Shown: positions 11,835 through 22,446 of the stretch, in pieces
How the letters are laid out: the number at the start of each line of letters is the position of its first letter
Numbering within the stretch: the first letter of the stretch is position 1
From: Eublepharis macularius
Lineage: Eukaryota > Chordata > Lepidosauria > Squamata > Eublepharidae
Assembly: GCF_028583425.1 (NCBI RefSeq)
Contig: NC_072791.1
Span: 35,347,368 to 35,411,367, forward strand
Reading direction: 5' to 3'
Length of the DNA: 64,000 nt
Made by a program: the position numbers and the translations under genes
Notes under the pieces: generated by a model
Databases searched by the model: none
The model's input: only the letters and a program-made list of their open reading frames with translations
Told to the model about the DNA's origin: nothing

Positions 11835-11918
11835 CAATGAAACCCTAAGCAGAATCCAGTCTAAGCCAATTGAAATCAATGGGCTTAGACTGGAGTAACT
11901 CTGCTTAGGATTTCATTG
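11835..11918. mobile_element. Short foldback MITE, same family as 2654-2741
   Basis: An 84-bp palindrome (CAATGAAACCCTAAGCAG to CTTAGGATTTCATTG) with GGGCTTAGACTGGAGTAACT inside. Flanked by GAA at 11832-11834 and 11919-11921, a 3-bp target duplication. Confidence 0.7.
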
Positions 11919-11921
11919 GAA

Positions 11922-12253
11922 GGCTCCCACTGCCTTCAAGTTTACTATATCAATATACATCAATTCAGGCCTCTCTTATGCCCAAAAGAGACTGAATGTT
12001 TGTGAGCAGGAGTGGAGGGCCAGAGTCGGGTAGCCCTGCCATTATTTATACAGCAGCAGAAAGAGGGCTAGAGCAGTTGCCATGGCTGTTACTTACCTGG
12101 CAGTGGCAGGATGATGCCTGGAAGAGCCCTGATGGGGAGGATGGAGTGGTAGAAGAGGGAGCTTGGGCTGGCTTTACGCTAGTGAAGGCTGAGGTAACAG
12201 GCTGGTGGGCATGACCCAGTGGTGGCCAGAATTTGTCTAGATTGTGTCTTGTC
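11922..12253. other. No gene recognised
   Basis: A 72-codon frame from 11996 is the only frame; no domain or repeat recognised. Confidence 0.4.
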
Positions 12254-12383
12254 TACATTGCTATTTAAGGCAAAAGGCACACTAAGGACATGCCAAAAGA
12301 CTGCTGGCGTGTCCTTAGTGTGCCTTTTGCCTTGGAGTTTGGGACCGTTCCCCCTGTCCTTTTGCCTTGTACATTGCTATTTA
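12254..12383. repeat. Hairpin insert between 14-bp direct repeats
   Basis: Arms 12267-12294 and 12306-12333 pair over 28 bp with one mismatch. The unit is bounded by TACATTGCTATTTA at 12254-12267 and again at 12370-12383. Direct repeats of this length suggest target-primed insertion or repair-associated duplication. No family recognised. Confidence 0.6.
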
Positions 12384-12441
12384 GACAAATGTCCTCCTTG
12401 TTGTCCCAAATGTCTTGCGTATACTGCTGTCCCAGTACCGC

Positions 12442-12654
12442 TTGAGTTGCCAGCCTTCAGGAGGTGATCTCCTGGAATTATAACTGATCTCCACATAACA
12501 GAGAACAGTTCCCCTGGAGAAAATGGTTGCTTTGAAGGGTGGACTCTATGGCATTATATGCTGCTAAGGCCTCTCCCCTCCTCAAACCCTCCTCTCTCCA
12601 GAGTCCATCCCCTAAATCTCCAGGAATTTCCTAACTCGAATCTGGAAACCCTAG
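12442..12654. mobile_element. Non-autonomous hAT MITE, TAGGGTTGCCA family
   Basis: Starts as a TTGAGTTGCCAG terminus and ends GGAAACCCTAG, with the family interior (AACTGATCTCC, GAGAAAATGG, GGACTCTATGGC). Flanked by AGTACCGC (12434-12441) and AGTACCAC (12655-12662), an 8-bp duplication with one CpG-type change, as expected for hAT. Confidence 0.75.
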
Positions 12655-12785
12655 AGTACCACTCACTTTCCCCCCACCTTCAGGAGCTCTGACATTTGGC
12701 AAATCATACATACATTACTACTGTACTGTACATTAGAAATATGTTGTTGATTTTTTAAAAAAGAAAATGAAAACTAGGCTTCTAA

Positions 12786-12983
12786 GAGCCAAGCTACAAG
12801 TGGTGAATGACACTTGAACGGCAAGTGAACAAACTCATGTGTATTCCTCCCTGTTTACTTTTGCTCCAGTTGATCACTACGTGATCAAGTGGAGTGCAAG
12901 TGGAGCGCAAGTGAACAGGGAGGAATACACATGAGTCTGTTCACTTGCCATTCAAGTGTCATTCGTCACTTGTAGCTTGGCCT
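12786..12983. mobile_element. PIF/Harbinger-like foldback MITE, divergent subfamily
   Basis: Shares the terminal GAGCCAAGCTACAAGTG with the copies at 13154 and 54127, but the interior differs and forms its own dyad (GTGTATTCCTCCCTG against CAGGGAGGAATACAC). Flanked by TAA (12783-12785, 12984-12986). A TWA duplication supports PIF/Harbinger. Confidence 0.75.
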
Positions 12984-13153
12984 TAAGTCCCACATTATTT
13001 TTCTTCAGCGTCAGTGTTTTAAGAGAGTATTACACTCTGACACCAGCATTAATATTTCAGTTGGTATCCAGTAGGTATGCATCTCTCAAACCATATTCTA
13101 ATGCCTCTATATTAATCATAGCTCTGACAACTTTGTAACTCTATAATAACTCA

Positions 13154-13355
13154 GAGCCAAGCTACAAGTGACGCCTGACACAGGTTGGACACTTGTCAGC
13201 TTCCCTCAAGTTCTGATGGGAAATGTAGGCATCCTGGTTTTACAGCTTGGCTCTCCATTACAGCTGCAAGACCAGGATGCCTACATTTCCCATCAAAACT
13301 TGAGGGAAGCTGACAAGTGTCCAACCTGTGTCAGGCGTCACTTGTAGCTTGGCTC
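13154..13355. mobile_element. PIF/Harbinger-like foldback MITE
   Basis: A 202-bp imperfect palindrome from GAGCCAAGCTACAAGTGACG to CGTCACTTGTAGCTTGGCTC, flanked by TCA (13151-13153, 13356-13358). It differs at one visible position from the copy at 54127-54328. Short frames over it are by-products of the palindrome. Confidence 0.85.
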
Positions 13356-13358
13356 TCA

Positions 13359-14279
13359 GAGAGTATACCTAAAATGTTCATAATGGGAGCAGAGGAACAA
13401 CATACCAGCAACCAGACCAGTGATGGGTATAAGGATGGAAAGATTTTACAACTTATAAAATGGAAAGATTCTGCAGTACCCCAGGGAAAACAAAAAAGTT
13501 GTTTGCCTTTTTCCTCAGTCTCCCTTCATTTGTTCAGTCTCTGAAACTGCATCTATTTCCACACCCTCCAGAACACCAGGAGAAACCCATCACTATTCTT
13601 CAGTGGCAGATTACTAGTAAAAGCCTTTCTTGATGTCATGAAAAGCTTTCAGGCAATATTTGAATGAATGAAAGGAAGGGTAATCACCTGAACAGGAAAT
13701 AAATATTTTTACAGCCTGAGGGAAAGTAATCTAGCCGACATACATCTTCTTTAATGGTGTAAACATAAAGTATTCAAATTCTAAACTGAAATGCACGGAC
13801 AGTAAATTATCTGTGGCTATTGCCTGGGGCATCAGAGCAGTAAAAGAGCTTGCATTGTTTGATTTTGGAATGGTTCTCGTTATTGGATTTTGCTTATCTA
13901 CCTACACATCATTTTAATGCATCTTCCACTACTGTCTGCTAGAAGTGAATCACTTAGTTTAGTTCTCACTTTTAGCATTAAGTTTGCTGAAATTTGTTAC
14001 CTTAGAGTTTCCCATTCTCTTTGTGTGTGTGTGTGTGTGGGGTAGGGTACAGAAAAAGCTGAGAATAAACCCATATCTTTCAAGAGAGAAAGTAGAAGCC
14101 ATCTTCTTGGCACTGAGAAGGCTTAAAATGTCTAATAAGGATTTATAATTGGAAGAGGTGAGAGCATTTGTTGTGTTATATCTAACAACAGAAGTAAATT
14201 CACAAGATGCCTGCCACACGTTGAGTAAAAGGGGGCAGCAGACAACTGGGGGGAAGCCCTGGCCTTGTTATCCCCCTTC

Positions 14280-14280
<1 letters not shown>
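13359..14280. other. No gene recognised; possible conserved non-coding stretch
   Basis: Repeat-poor apart from a TG run at 14023-14038. 13720-13930 is AT-rich with TAAT-type motifs and no repeat resemblance, so it may be unique sequence. No coding evidence. Confidence 0.4.
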
Positions 14281-14311
<31 letters not shown>

Positions 14312-14351
14312 TGTATGTATGTATGTATGTATGTATGTATGTATGTATGTC
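14281..14351. repeat. (ATGT)n microsatellite
   Basis: About 17 nearly pure tetranucleotide units. They abut the 3' terminus of an antisense LINE, so the array probably expanded from the LINE tail. Confidence 0.95.
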
Positions 14352-14620
14352 ATTTATAGTCTACCTTTCTCACTGAAACTCAAGGCGGATTACATAATAC
14401 AAGCTTAGTATAATCAACATTTCCGTACAGTAGCAAGTACATTTCCATATAGTGTCAAGGACATTTCCATAAACAATGCCATAGGGTAAATAGATACAGG
14501 TTTAAAAAGACACAGTGTTAGCAAGAATCCAATACAAAGTAGAAGAAAATACTGGAACAGAACATAATCACTTCTAGAAGTGGCTGTGGTTGCAGAGCTC
14601 CCATCTTCAGACTCCCTGAC
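14352..14620 (-). mobile_element. LINE 3' end, antisense
   Basis: CATTTATAGTCTACCTTTCT followed by CACTGAAACTCAAGGCGGAT matches the terminus at 5343. Continues with A-rich UTR-like sequence. No coding region recognised. Confidence 0.55.
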
Positions 14621-15967
14621 AGTTGCAATATCTGTGTTAGGGCAATGAAGGGAACAGGAGGTGAAGGAGAGCCCCCCTTCCTGTTTCCAGTCCCAGTTCC
14701 TTCAGCTATCCTATTCACTCCCTGATATGAGACTTCTGCTTGTATTGCAGTGGCAGCTGAACCCTGGGTTAATTTAAGATTAGTACCACTGTGTCTCCTT
14801 TTTGTCTGAACATTAGCACTGAAGCTAAGAAGACTCAGTCAGACTTCATCTCAGCAGGTTTTCACGCCTTTATGGTGGGCCCTGATCAAAGTGTGTCAAT
14901 GCCTACTAAAAAGTGGAGCACAGTCTCTGAGGCAAGCAGAGCAGATGTAACTTCTATGGCTTGTATGTGAGTGTGTGTTTGTGGTGTCTCCGGATAATCT
15001 ACCTCCTGACTATTTTTCTCATTTGCCTCAAAGGCTAAACTGATCGAACCCCTGCCACCACAGGCTTTCAAGAGCAGCAGGCATCCTTTTGCTTACTACA
15101 GGCTGCTCTTCAGAGAGGTCCTAGTCAAAGCCTGCCTCCCAAACCATCACTTCAGTGTGCTGAACTCCACGCCCTGACAGCTGCAGGGAATGGTTCCCCG
15201 GCATTCCTTTTGCTGGAAGAAAATGTCAATCAAATGAGATATTAAAGGAGGCTACTATCTATAGGAAGTTCCTAGAAGGGTAGCACGTGGAAGAGAGAGA
15301 AATGCCTGACTAATTTTATATGTACTGTTTTGTGATCCCACTTTCCCTGAGTGGCGAGACATTTCTGGGTCAGCTTATAGTGTCAGTTTGCCTATGAGGA
15401 GATAGTACTTAGAAGTTTTTATAATATCTGTTTATATATCAGTTGAATGAGGGATGAGGCACAGGCAGATAGTGCTGGTCTTAAGTGATCATCCTTCTAA
15501 ACACCCTGGCAACTCCTCAAAGGGTGAATGACATAAAGTTAAAGAATTTCCCTTCATTTTTAGATATAAATCTGGTAAAAACGGTTCTTCCTACCCCCTA
15601 CTTGGTGGGTGAGTTTGATCTGCACTGTAGCATCTAAGAAGATCAAGAGACCCTCATTGCCCATTAAGCAATAACTTTATGGACCCAGCTGTATCAATAC
15701 TTAGAAAAAACTAACCAATTCACTTTGCCCAAGATAACTGCATGGCTGGGACATCATGATAAGTGGCAGTAAAGTAATACTCTCACGAAACTGCCTGTCT
15801 GGATTTTGTTCCAGCTGGATGCTAAGAACACAAAGCAGCTGTTATGAAATTTAGTTCTTCCAGGGAAAGCCTTGCAATGCTTGATGTCCATTTTACATGA
15901 GAGGCTTTGCTAAGTGGTTTATCTTGCCAAATGGCTGGCAGTTACTGCTAAATTGCCTCTGCAGAAA
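14621..15967. other. No gene recognised
   Basis: Frames up to 66 codons only, no family features. No dispersed repeat recognised. Confidence 0.45.
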
Positions 15968-16145
15968 GACAGTGTAGTATAGTGGTTAAAGGGGTGGACT
16001 AGTATTTGGGAGGCCAGGGTCCAAATCCATAAAGACTTGCTCTTCCATAAAGCTTGCTGAGTGAGCTTGGGTCAGTCACTCTTTCAGGGCTAATTGGAAG
16101 ATAAATTAGAAGAGGTAGAGAATAATGTATGCCACCCAGAGCTCA
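15968..16145 (+). mobile_element. tRNA-derived CORE/MIR-like SINE
   Basis: Begins AGTGTAGTATAGTGGTTAAA (A-box-like) followed by GGGTCCAAATCC (B-box-like) and the GAGCTTGGGTCAGTCACTC core common to this SINE. A tRNA relic, not a tRNA gene. Confidence 0.7.
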
Positions 16146-16325
16146 CTGCAGGAATACTGGGCTATGGAAAGCTACAATTCCCCTGAAAGTACGCAATAAA
16201 TTTATTCTGTATATATATATAACAATAATGCATAGTGTGGAGTAAGTAGATACAAAAAAAATTTTCATCTTGTGTTTTAATGTCATAACTTCACCACCCA
16301 GTGAAGTTGATGGACAATATGAGGA

Positions 16326-16530
16326 GGGGCTGTGGCTCAGTGGCAATTACTTGGCATGCAGAAGGCCCCAAGTTTAATATTGGCATCTCCAGGTATGGAT
16401 CAGGAAGTAGGTGATGTAAAAGACCTCAGCCTGAGATCCTGGAGAGCCACTACCAGTCTGAGTAGACAATATGGACTTTGATGGACCAAGGGTCTGATTC
16501 GGTATAAGGCAGCTTCATGTATTCAATAGA
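16326..16530 (+). mobile_element. Sauria-type tRNA-derived SINE
   Basis: Head GGGCTGTGGCTCAGTGGCAA, then TTGGCATGCAGAAGGCCCCA, TGAGATCCTGGAGAGCCACT, GATGGACCAAGGGTCTGATT and end AAGGCAGCTTCATGTATTCA. This order is typical of Sauria SINEs in squamates. Nearly complete. Confidence 0.85.
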
Positions 16531-16665
16531 TTCAGGAAAAATGAAAGGAAATATATCTTCACCTAATACATAATTAAATAGTGGAATTTACTGATGGTTT
16601 AGGTGGCTTTAAAAGGGACTACATAGCTATAATAGCGAAGGATACCTCCTTGTTCAGATAATGTA
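16531..16665. other. Spacer without gene
   Basis: Short AT-rich spacer between the Sauria SINE and the LINE tail. Confidence 0.5.
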
Positions 16666-17362
16666 TACTTTAACTTTAACTTTAATTGAATTTTTATACC
16701 GCCCATCTCCCGAAGGACTCAGGGCGGTGTACAGCCAAAATAAAACATACAAATATAAGACAGTAAGAATATAAAATATAAACATATTGGATAATTTAAC
16801 TCAGAACAGGACAACTCAATTAAAACACATTTAGGCCAGCCCTGCTTGTTGGAATAATAACGTCTTAAGGGCACGGCGAAAGGTGTGTAGGTCAGGGACC
16901 ATACGTATCTCCGGGGGCAATTCATTCCAGAGGGCAGGTGCCCCGACAGAGAAGGCTCTCCCCCTGGGGGTCACTAGCCGACATTGTTTGACCGACGGCA
17001 CCCTGAGGAGGCCCTCTCTGTGGGAGCATAGTGGCCTGTGGGAGGCTATCGGTAGCAGCAGGCAGTCTCGTAAATACCTAAGCCCTAAGCCATGGAACGC
17101 TCTAAAGATGGTAACCAGCACCTTGAAGCGCACCCGGAAGACCATCGGAAGCCAGTGTAGCTCGTGCAGGAGAGGTGTTACATGGGCGCGCCATGTCGCT
17201 CCCATAATTGCCCGCGCGGCTGCATTCTGAACTAATTGTAGCCTCTGGGTGGTCCTCAAGGGGAGCCCCATGTAGAGAGTGTTACAGTAGTCCAGACGGG
17301 AGGAAATGAGGGCATGGGTGACTGTGCGCAAGGCGTCCCAATCCAGAAAGGATACCTGAGCA
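16666..17362 (-). mobile_element. L2-like LINE, 5'-truncated copy
   Basis: On the minus strand this is a reverse-transcriptase C-terminus followed by a 3' UTR with CACCGCCCTGAGTCCTTCGG and GCGGTATAAAAATTC, then short tandem units related to GTTAAA at the tail (16668-16687). Such tails and the GGCGGTATAAA terminus are typical of reptile L2-group elements. The 5' end stops where the hAT element begins. Confidence 0.8.
16831..17362 (-). pseudogene. L2-type LINE ORF2 C-terminal fragment (reverse transcriptase end)
   Basis: The open minus frame 16831-17460 encodes 209 residues, but its first 30 or so come from the neighbouring hAT element. The LINE-derived part reads SRLDYCNTLYMGLP, LQLVQNAAARAIMG, LHELHWLPMVFRVRFKVLV and ends with FSVGAPALWNELPPEIR and LKTLLFQQ. 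These are hallmarks of the distal reverse-transcriptase region in L2/CR1-group LINEs. The endonuclease and catalytic FADD-type core are absent, so the copy cannot move itself. The frame is unbroken over about 175 codons, which suggests a fairly young insertion or a low mutation rate. It is not a host gene. Confidence 0.8.
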
Positions 17363-17370
17363 CTTGGGAC

Positions 17371-17737
17371 TAGAGGTGGGCACGAACCAAAATACAAACC
17401 AAAGTTCGTCTCGAACAGGCTAGTTTGTGGTTCGTGAACCAGCAGTTCATGGGCTCTCATTTCTCACAAACCATGACAAATTTTAGCCTAGTTCATTTGG
17501 TTCGTATTTCGGTTCATCACTGCAGACAGCCTGGCACCAATCAATCAGTTTCCTAGGCAATGGGGGGACGGGATCTCTGCAGACCTTCTGCTGACCCAGA
17601 AGTGATGTTTTCGCAAATCAAACGAACCAGTTTGCGAACCGGGGAAAGTTCACGAAAGTTCACAGTTCGTGGTTTGTGAAATGTGACTAACCATGAACTG
17701 CGCAGTTCAGAATTTTCCTGGTTCGTGCCCATCTCTA
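17371..17737. mobile_element. Non-autonomous hAT element with 8-bp target duplication
   Basis: Terminal inverted repeats TAGAGGTGGGCACGAACC and GGTTCGTGCCCATCTCTA, flanked by CTTGGGAC at 17363-17370 and 17738-17745. The 8-bp duplication and terminus fit hAT. The interior repeats GTTCGTG-type words and has no transposase frame. The larger copy at 28222-29333 has related ends. Confidence 0.9.
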
Positions 17738-17745
17738 CTTGGGAC

Positions 17746-17915
17746 CAAACAGTGGGAGAAGGCTATTTTATTCATGCCCTACTTTTGAGCTTCCCAGAGC
17801 TATCTGGCTGGCCAGCTTGAGAAATTGGATGCTGGTCTTGATGGACATTAAATCTGATCCAGCAGAGCTCCTGCTCTGTAGTCTTGGTTTTCTGATTTGT
17901 AGTGGTGGTTTCCAA
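17746..17915 (+). mobile_element. CR1-like LINE 3' end
   Basis: Contains GATGCTGGTCTTGATGGACA and TCTGATCCAGCAGAGCTCCT, matching the 3' UTR style of the CR1-like copy at 22930-23280. Lacks a clear octamer tail. Confidence 0.5.
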
Positions 17916-18424
17916 ACTATGATCAGTAAACTTTTTTAAGAGTTAGGGACTGAACTCAAATGTGCCACATAAAACACTTTTTAGTCCCTTTCCCACTTTT
18001 TATGTGTACGTGTAAAAAACAAAGACAGGTTTAAATATGAATCAGGTTTCCAGTAAAGGAAAAATAGGCAGTTTTGAATGTGCTTGTATTGCATTTCCAA
18101 ATTGATCCATGGCCCCATAGAATAGTTGATTTACAACCACATTTCAGTCTTCCTGAATTTTGCAAAGCATATACGATTTCAATAGAGAACTTTAAAGTTG
18201 GTTTACTCTGCCAGTCAATACAGTAATCATTTCACAAAAGTAGTTAATGAATCCTATATGAGCATTGCCACATTTTTCTTTCTTTCACAGTTTATTTGAT
18301 TTTAATATAAATCGTTTTGATTACTGTGAAGGATAGAGGAAATGACAGCAACTGAGAAAATATAAACCACAAACGTTCTCATTAAAATCTAGCTATACAT
18401 TTTTCTCCCATGCTTTCACCAAGG
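17916..18424. other. No gene recognised
   Basis: AT-rich, no frames above 60 codons and no recognised repeat. Confidence 0.45.
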
Positions 18425-18545
18425 ACGGTAGTTCACAAAGTTCCCCCACTGGTTCCATTCCCACAACAATTCTTTGAGATAGGCTAGGCCAAAAGAAGGA
18501 AACGAGCCCTAGATCACTGAGTGAGACCCAAGGCTGAAGAGAGAC
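18425..18545 (-). mobile_element. Possible MIR/CORE-SINE relic
   Basis: CAACAATTCTTTGAGATAGG and GATCACTGAGTGAGACCCAA resemble the antisense core of tRNA-derived SINEs. Strongly diverged. Confidence 0.4.
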
Positions 18546-18633
18546 TTGAAACTTTTTCTTCCTGCTTCTCTTCCAACATTCTTTCTACTACAGCTTTGTA
18601 GTGTTTGCATGGGATAATTAGAATTAATGGTGT

Positions 18634-18923
18634 GGATCCAGACTACTGTTTTCACAGGTGCAAGAATTTCTGCTTCCTGCTGCCGCTGTGGCCTCCTCCT
18701 CCTCCTCCCACAGCAGCTACAAACAAGATGGGGGGGGGCATTTCAGGCTTCTGTGGCATGTGACTTTGTTATTTCTCTTCATATGGCAGCCCAAAATGGC
18801 CCTCAGGCCCCATGGAATAGGATTGAGGGGCATTTTGAGGTGCCATATGAGAGCCTAAGAGGATGTGGCAAGAAAGTCACACTCTGAGGGTGGAAATTCT
18901 TGCAGAAATGCTAGTCTAGATCC
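18634..18923. mobile_element. MITE with GGATCCAGACTA termini
   Basis: Left end GGATCCAGACTACTG and right end TAGTCTAGATCC are inverted with one mismatch. Inner parts also mirror (TGCAAGAATTTCTGC against GGTGGAAATTCTTGCAG). Superfamily not determined. Confidence 0.55.
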
Positions 18924-18933
18924 AAGACCACAG

Positions 18934-19161
18934 TAGGTTGCCAGCTCCAAGTTGGGAAATTCCTGGAGATCTGGGGGGGGGGCGTGAAACCTGGAGAAAC
19001 CTAGAGAAAGTGGAGTTTGGGGAGGAAAGGACCTTGGAATGGCATAATTCCATAGAGTCCACCCACCCCCCATAGCCATTTTCTCCAGGTGAACTGAGAG
19101 CCTGGAGACCAGTTGTAATTCTGGGAGATCTCCAGCCACTACCCGGAGGCTGGTAACCCTA
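18934..19161. mobile_element. Non-autonomous hAT MITE, TAGGGTTGCCA family
   Basis: Runs from TAGGTTGCCAG to CTGGTAACCCTA and is flanked by GACCACAG at 18926-18933 and 19162-19169. The exact 8-bp duplication is the best evidence here that this family is hAT. Confidence 0.85.
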
Positions 19162-19182
19162 GACCACAGCTTGAACCCTACC

Positions 19183-19306
19183 TGCAAAGTCAATGCCTTC
19201 CTCCAGCCTAAGGAGCCTTCTTTCAATAGAAGTGGCTTTTCCTCCCGTGGAAGAGCCACTTCTGTTGGAAGAAGGCTCCTTAGGCTGGAGGAAGGCATTG
19301 ACTTTG
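19183..19306. repeat. Hairpin with arms of about 56 bp
   Basis: Arms 19183-19238 and 19251-19306 (GCAAAGTCAATGCCTTCCTC against GAGGAAGGCATTGACTTTGC at the ends) surround a short loop. A fragment of similar sequence lies near 11788, so this is probably a foldback MITE. No target duplication seen. Confidence 0.7.
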
Positions 19307-20337
19307 CTGAGTGGAGTGTCAGGAAACAAACTATTGATCCCACCAGCCGCATTCAGTGAAATTCAGTCACTTGATTGATCTTAGTTTAAGGAAGAATTTA
19401 CAAACCATACTCCCACAACTGATCATAGTTCCATGAATCGATCAACATTATGAAAAAAAGTTAATTTCATTCATTTTTCAGGATACAGTTGAATATCTAT
19501 TTAACAATATACAGGATCATTCATTATATATGGAAGAATGATGGGAAAATGCCACCTTGTGGCAACAATTTGTTCTGTAGTGACAATGGCCACAATTTCA
19601 TTCACTGTCTGCGGTACACTGTTTTCCCTTATTCACTCAGTTAACTTCAAGGTTTTAGAATAATTCATAAACCCACTCTTTTGTCAGATACAATCTCTGA
19701 ATGAGCTCGGTATTATGCTCTAGTGAAATACTGTGCATGGTTATTATTATTCCCTTAGTAACACTAACATCTGAAGCTCAGGAAATATGGATTTCCCTTC
19801 AGTATCTTTTCCAAATCCCAGGCCATCTGTTAGAGCATCATCATTAAGGATCAAATCAATTAAATGATAATGATTAATTACAGTCAATAAGGCATATGAG
19901 ATTGGGAGTTTTGATGGATTAGTCAAAATTCAAGAAACCATGGCTTGGCTTTCACAAGTAGGTCACAGATGATCAGGGAGAGTTCTTTTTTCCAGATTCC
20001 CACAGGACTTCTAGTGAATCATCTTGGGACAAGTTTATACAGTCAGCTTTTCTGGATTGTACTGTTTCAAATGTGTATATATGCATGCGCGCACACAGGG
20101 TGATGATGTTTGAACACCCCCACCAATAAAAATAGCTCTCTGCCCATAGAAAATGTGTGTGTCCATGAGCAGGACTGATCCAAGCTTGCTCTTTGTCACG
20201 ATTGTTTTTCATGGAGAACATTCTCACATTCAATTCACACTTGTAGCCAGAAGTGGTATAATTCATGGTAACATTATTGTATAAACTGGCCCTTACGTTC
20301 CTTATTTGAAGCACCGGGGAGTCTGTGTCTTGCAAAG
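19307..20337. other. No gene recognised
   Basis: AT-rich. A 137-codon minus frame (19973-20386) has no recognisable domain and overlaps a SINE. Probably chance. Confidence 0.45.
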
Positions 20338-20498
20338 TACATGGCATTGCAATGAGCACTTTGCACGCAGAAGGGTACAAGTTCAATCTCTGGCATCTGT
20401 ACTAAAGGGATCCAAGGCAGCAGATTTTGGGAAAGGTCTTTTTCTGCCTGTGACTCTGGAGACCTGCTGCCAGGCAGTGTAGACAACATTGAACCAGA
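20338..20498 (+). mobile_element. Diverged Sauria-type SINE
   Basis: CACGCAGAAGGGTACAAGTT, CAATCTCTGGCATC, CTGGAGACCTGCTGCCAGGC and GTGTAGACAACATTGAACCA follow the Sauria SINE order. Head decayed. Confidence 0.6.
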
Positions 20499-20501
20499 TC
20501 A

Positions 20502-20880
20502 GTGATCCCCAGAGTGGTGGCCATGGGCTCATGGTGCCTGCCAATGTGATTCTTGGTGCCCACTCTTGGTACTTTCCCCCCAAACCATCTCCCTATCAAA
20601 GCAAAGAACCCATCCTGTCTTTCTTCCATCTCATGAGAGCAGAAAATGCTCCAGAACACCAATTCAGAAACAGCAACCTCCCTGATGAAGGTGCTTGGGT
20701 TGGAACTTGTTAACATTTTGCAGAACTTCACAACATCTTGAGATTGGACCCAGCCCCAATGGCAGCTATTTTACGAGTGGTCCTGCTCTTCCCATTGCAG
20801 CCTCTCTTTTTTGGTGGGTCCATCACCTGCTGTCAAAATTTCAAATGTGCTCACAGGTTCAATAAGTTGGGGGACACCTT
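20502..20880. mobile_element. hAT-like element with GGGGACCACT-type ends
   Basis: Left end AGTGATCCCCAGAG and right end GTTGGGGGACACCT are inverted relatives of a common hAT terminus. Interior non-coding. Relatives at 33223-33420 and 34885-35170. Confidence 0.5.
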
Positions 20881-22229
20881 AAGTAATTGGACAATGGTTT
20901 GACTCAGCACAAGGTATCTTCATATTTTCAAAAAACTTTGTGCAAATTCGAGACTTCTGATCATGACCTTGAGATTTGTGGGCATAGAGACAAAAGCTGG
21001 TCATAGAGACAAACTGAAAACCAAGGACACAGACCATGTAACATCATTTATTAGGACCAGCCAAATGACACATAACAGTGTGCAGATGTCTGAGTTCTCC
21101 AGAATTCTTTTTGAGGTTGGATGCTACTAAAAAAATTAAAAATGTATTAGAAGCAGTTTGGGGAGAGGAAAATGCCTCTGGACACGATGTTAAATCTTGT
21201 TCAAGCCTGCATTGTGTATGCTATGCAAAGCAGATTCAAAAGATGCTTCTCTAGGCATGAAGCAATATATCAATTACATTCTATAGAAAAAATGTAAATC
21301 CAACATATGTCTCTAATATCTCTCTAAACTAGCGAGACTCAAAATCCCTTTCTGGAAGAGAGCGCACAAGGCACCATCATATGCTCATCAGTTGCAGTAA
21401 ACACAGAGTTCCTATTCTCAGCAACATTATGACTTTATTTGGTGTGTTGCATTGTGCTCAGTTCGATGTGCTAGTATCATATTAATAATATATATTATTA
21501 ATAGTATTCAGATAGCAAACCCATTCTCTCCCCCCACCACGATTGTATAATATTTCTAGTTGTCCTTTAAACCACAGTGTACAGGATGCAATTTACTAAG
21601 ACCCCTGGTAATATTTCATAGCTGGTGCTAAATTAGTATACTCCAGAGGACTCCGTCATTTCTTTTTATGGGTAAAAAGCTGTTTCTCGGGGAATTTATA
21701 AAGAGGCAGTCTACAGCAAAGAGAACATTGCCTGACCATATCAGTGATCAATCAGTGTTTGTTAATGCCTGTGTCAACTCGGAAGAAAAGGTACAGTTTA
21801 GGTTCACTGCCAACAAGTACATTAATTCACTGGAAAGATGGTTGAAGAGCCCAAATGAGATAATGTGCTGCAGATAAATTGTTTATGGTATCCAAGATGG
21901 AACCCAGAGGGAACCACATGGGCTACAGTCCTCATATCTTTTACTGCTAAGATATGACCTTAATAGATTATGTAATTTGTCAAAATAGATCTCTTCATTC
22001 TTTTAATATTATATTTGTAGTGAGGTCTCCTGTAGATAGAAATCTTGTCTTATCTGTTATGTCTGATTACTATGAATATCTAGGATACTCAGTATGCATA
22101 ATGTTATCTGCACATTTTTAATTTAGTGTTTTCCCTCCAGTTTGTTTGAAATGTCCTTGCTTCATTTATTTAGATATTTAAAACCCCATTTTTCTCCCCA
22201 AAGAGGACCAAAACCAGCTTTCAACATCA
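20881..22229. other. No gene recognised
   Basis: AT-rich sequence with short frames (69 codons from 21668). Nothing recognised. Confidence 0.45.
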
Positions 22230-22446
22230 TTTAGTGGCCAGAGTGATGGATTAGGATCCGGGCGACCCACGTTCAGTTCTCTGCTCTGCTATGGAGGTTT
22301 GCTGGGTGATCTTAGGCTAATCACATAACTCTCAGCCTAACCTACTTGACAGGGTTTGTTGTGAGAAAAAACTGGAGGGGAAGAGAACGATGTAAACCAT
22401 CTTGGGTCCCTATTGGGGTGAAAAGTGGGATATAAATACTGTAAAA
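22230..22446 (+). mobile_element. tRNA-derived CORE/MIR-like SINE, near full length
   Basis: CAGAGTGATGGATTAGGATC, TCTCAGCCTAACCTACTTGA, CAGGGTTTGTTGTGAG and the 3' GTGGGATATAAATACTGTAA match the canonical order, ending in an A-rich tail. L2-type LINEs are the usual partner, and the tail resembles the L2 terminus here. Confidence 0.75.

Noticed and set aside
15968..16040. A functional tRNA gene
   Set aside because: Box-like motifs belong to a diverged SINE head; no cloverleaf or anticodon stem could be formed.
16831..17460. 209-codon minus frame as a host protein
   Set aside because: First 30 or so residues come from a hAT end and the rest is LINE reverse-transcriptase C-terminus.
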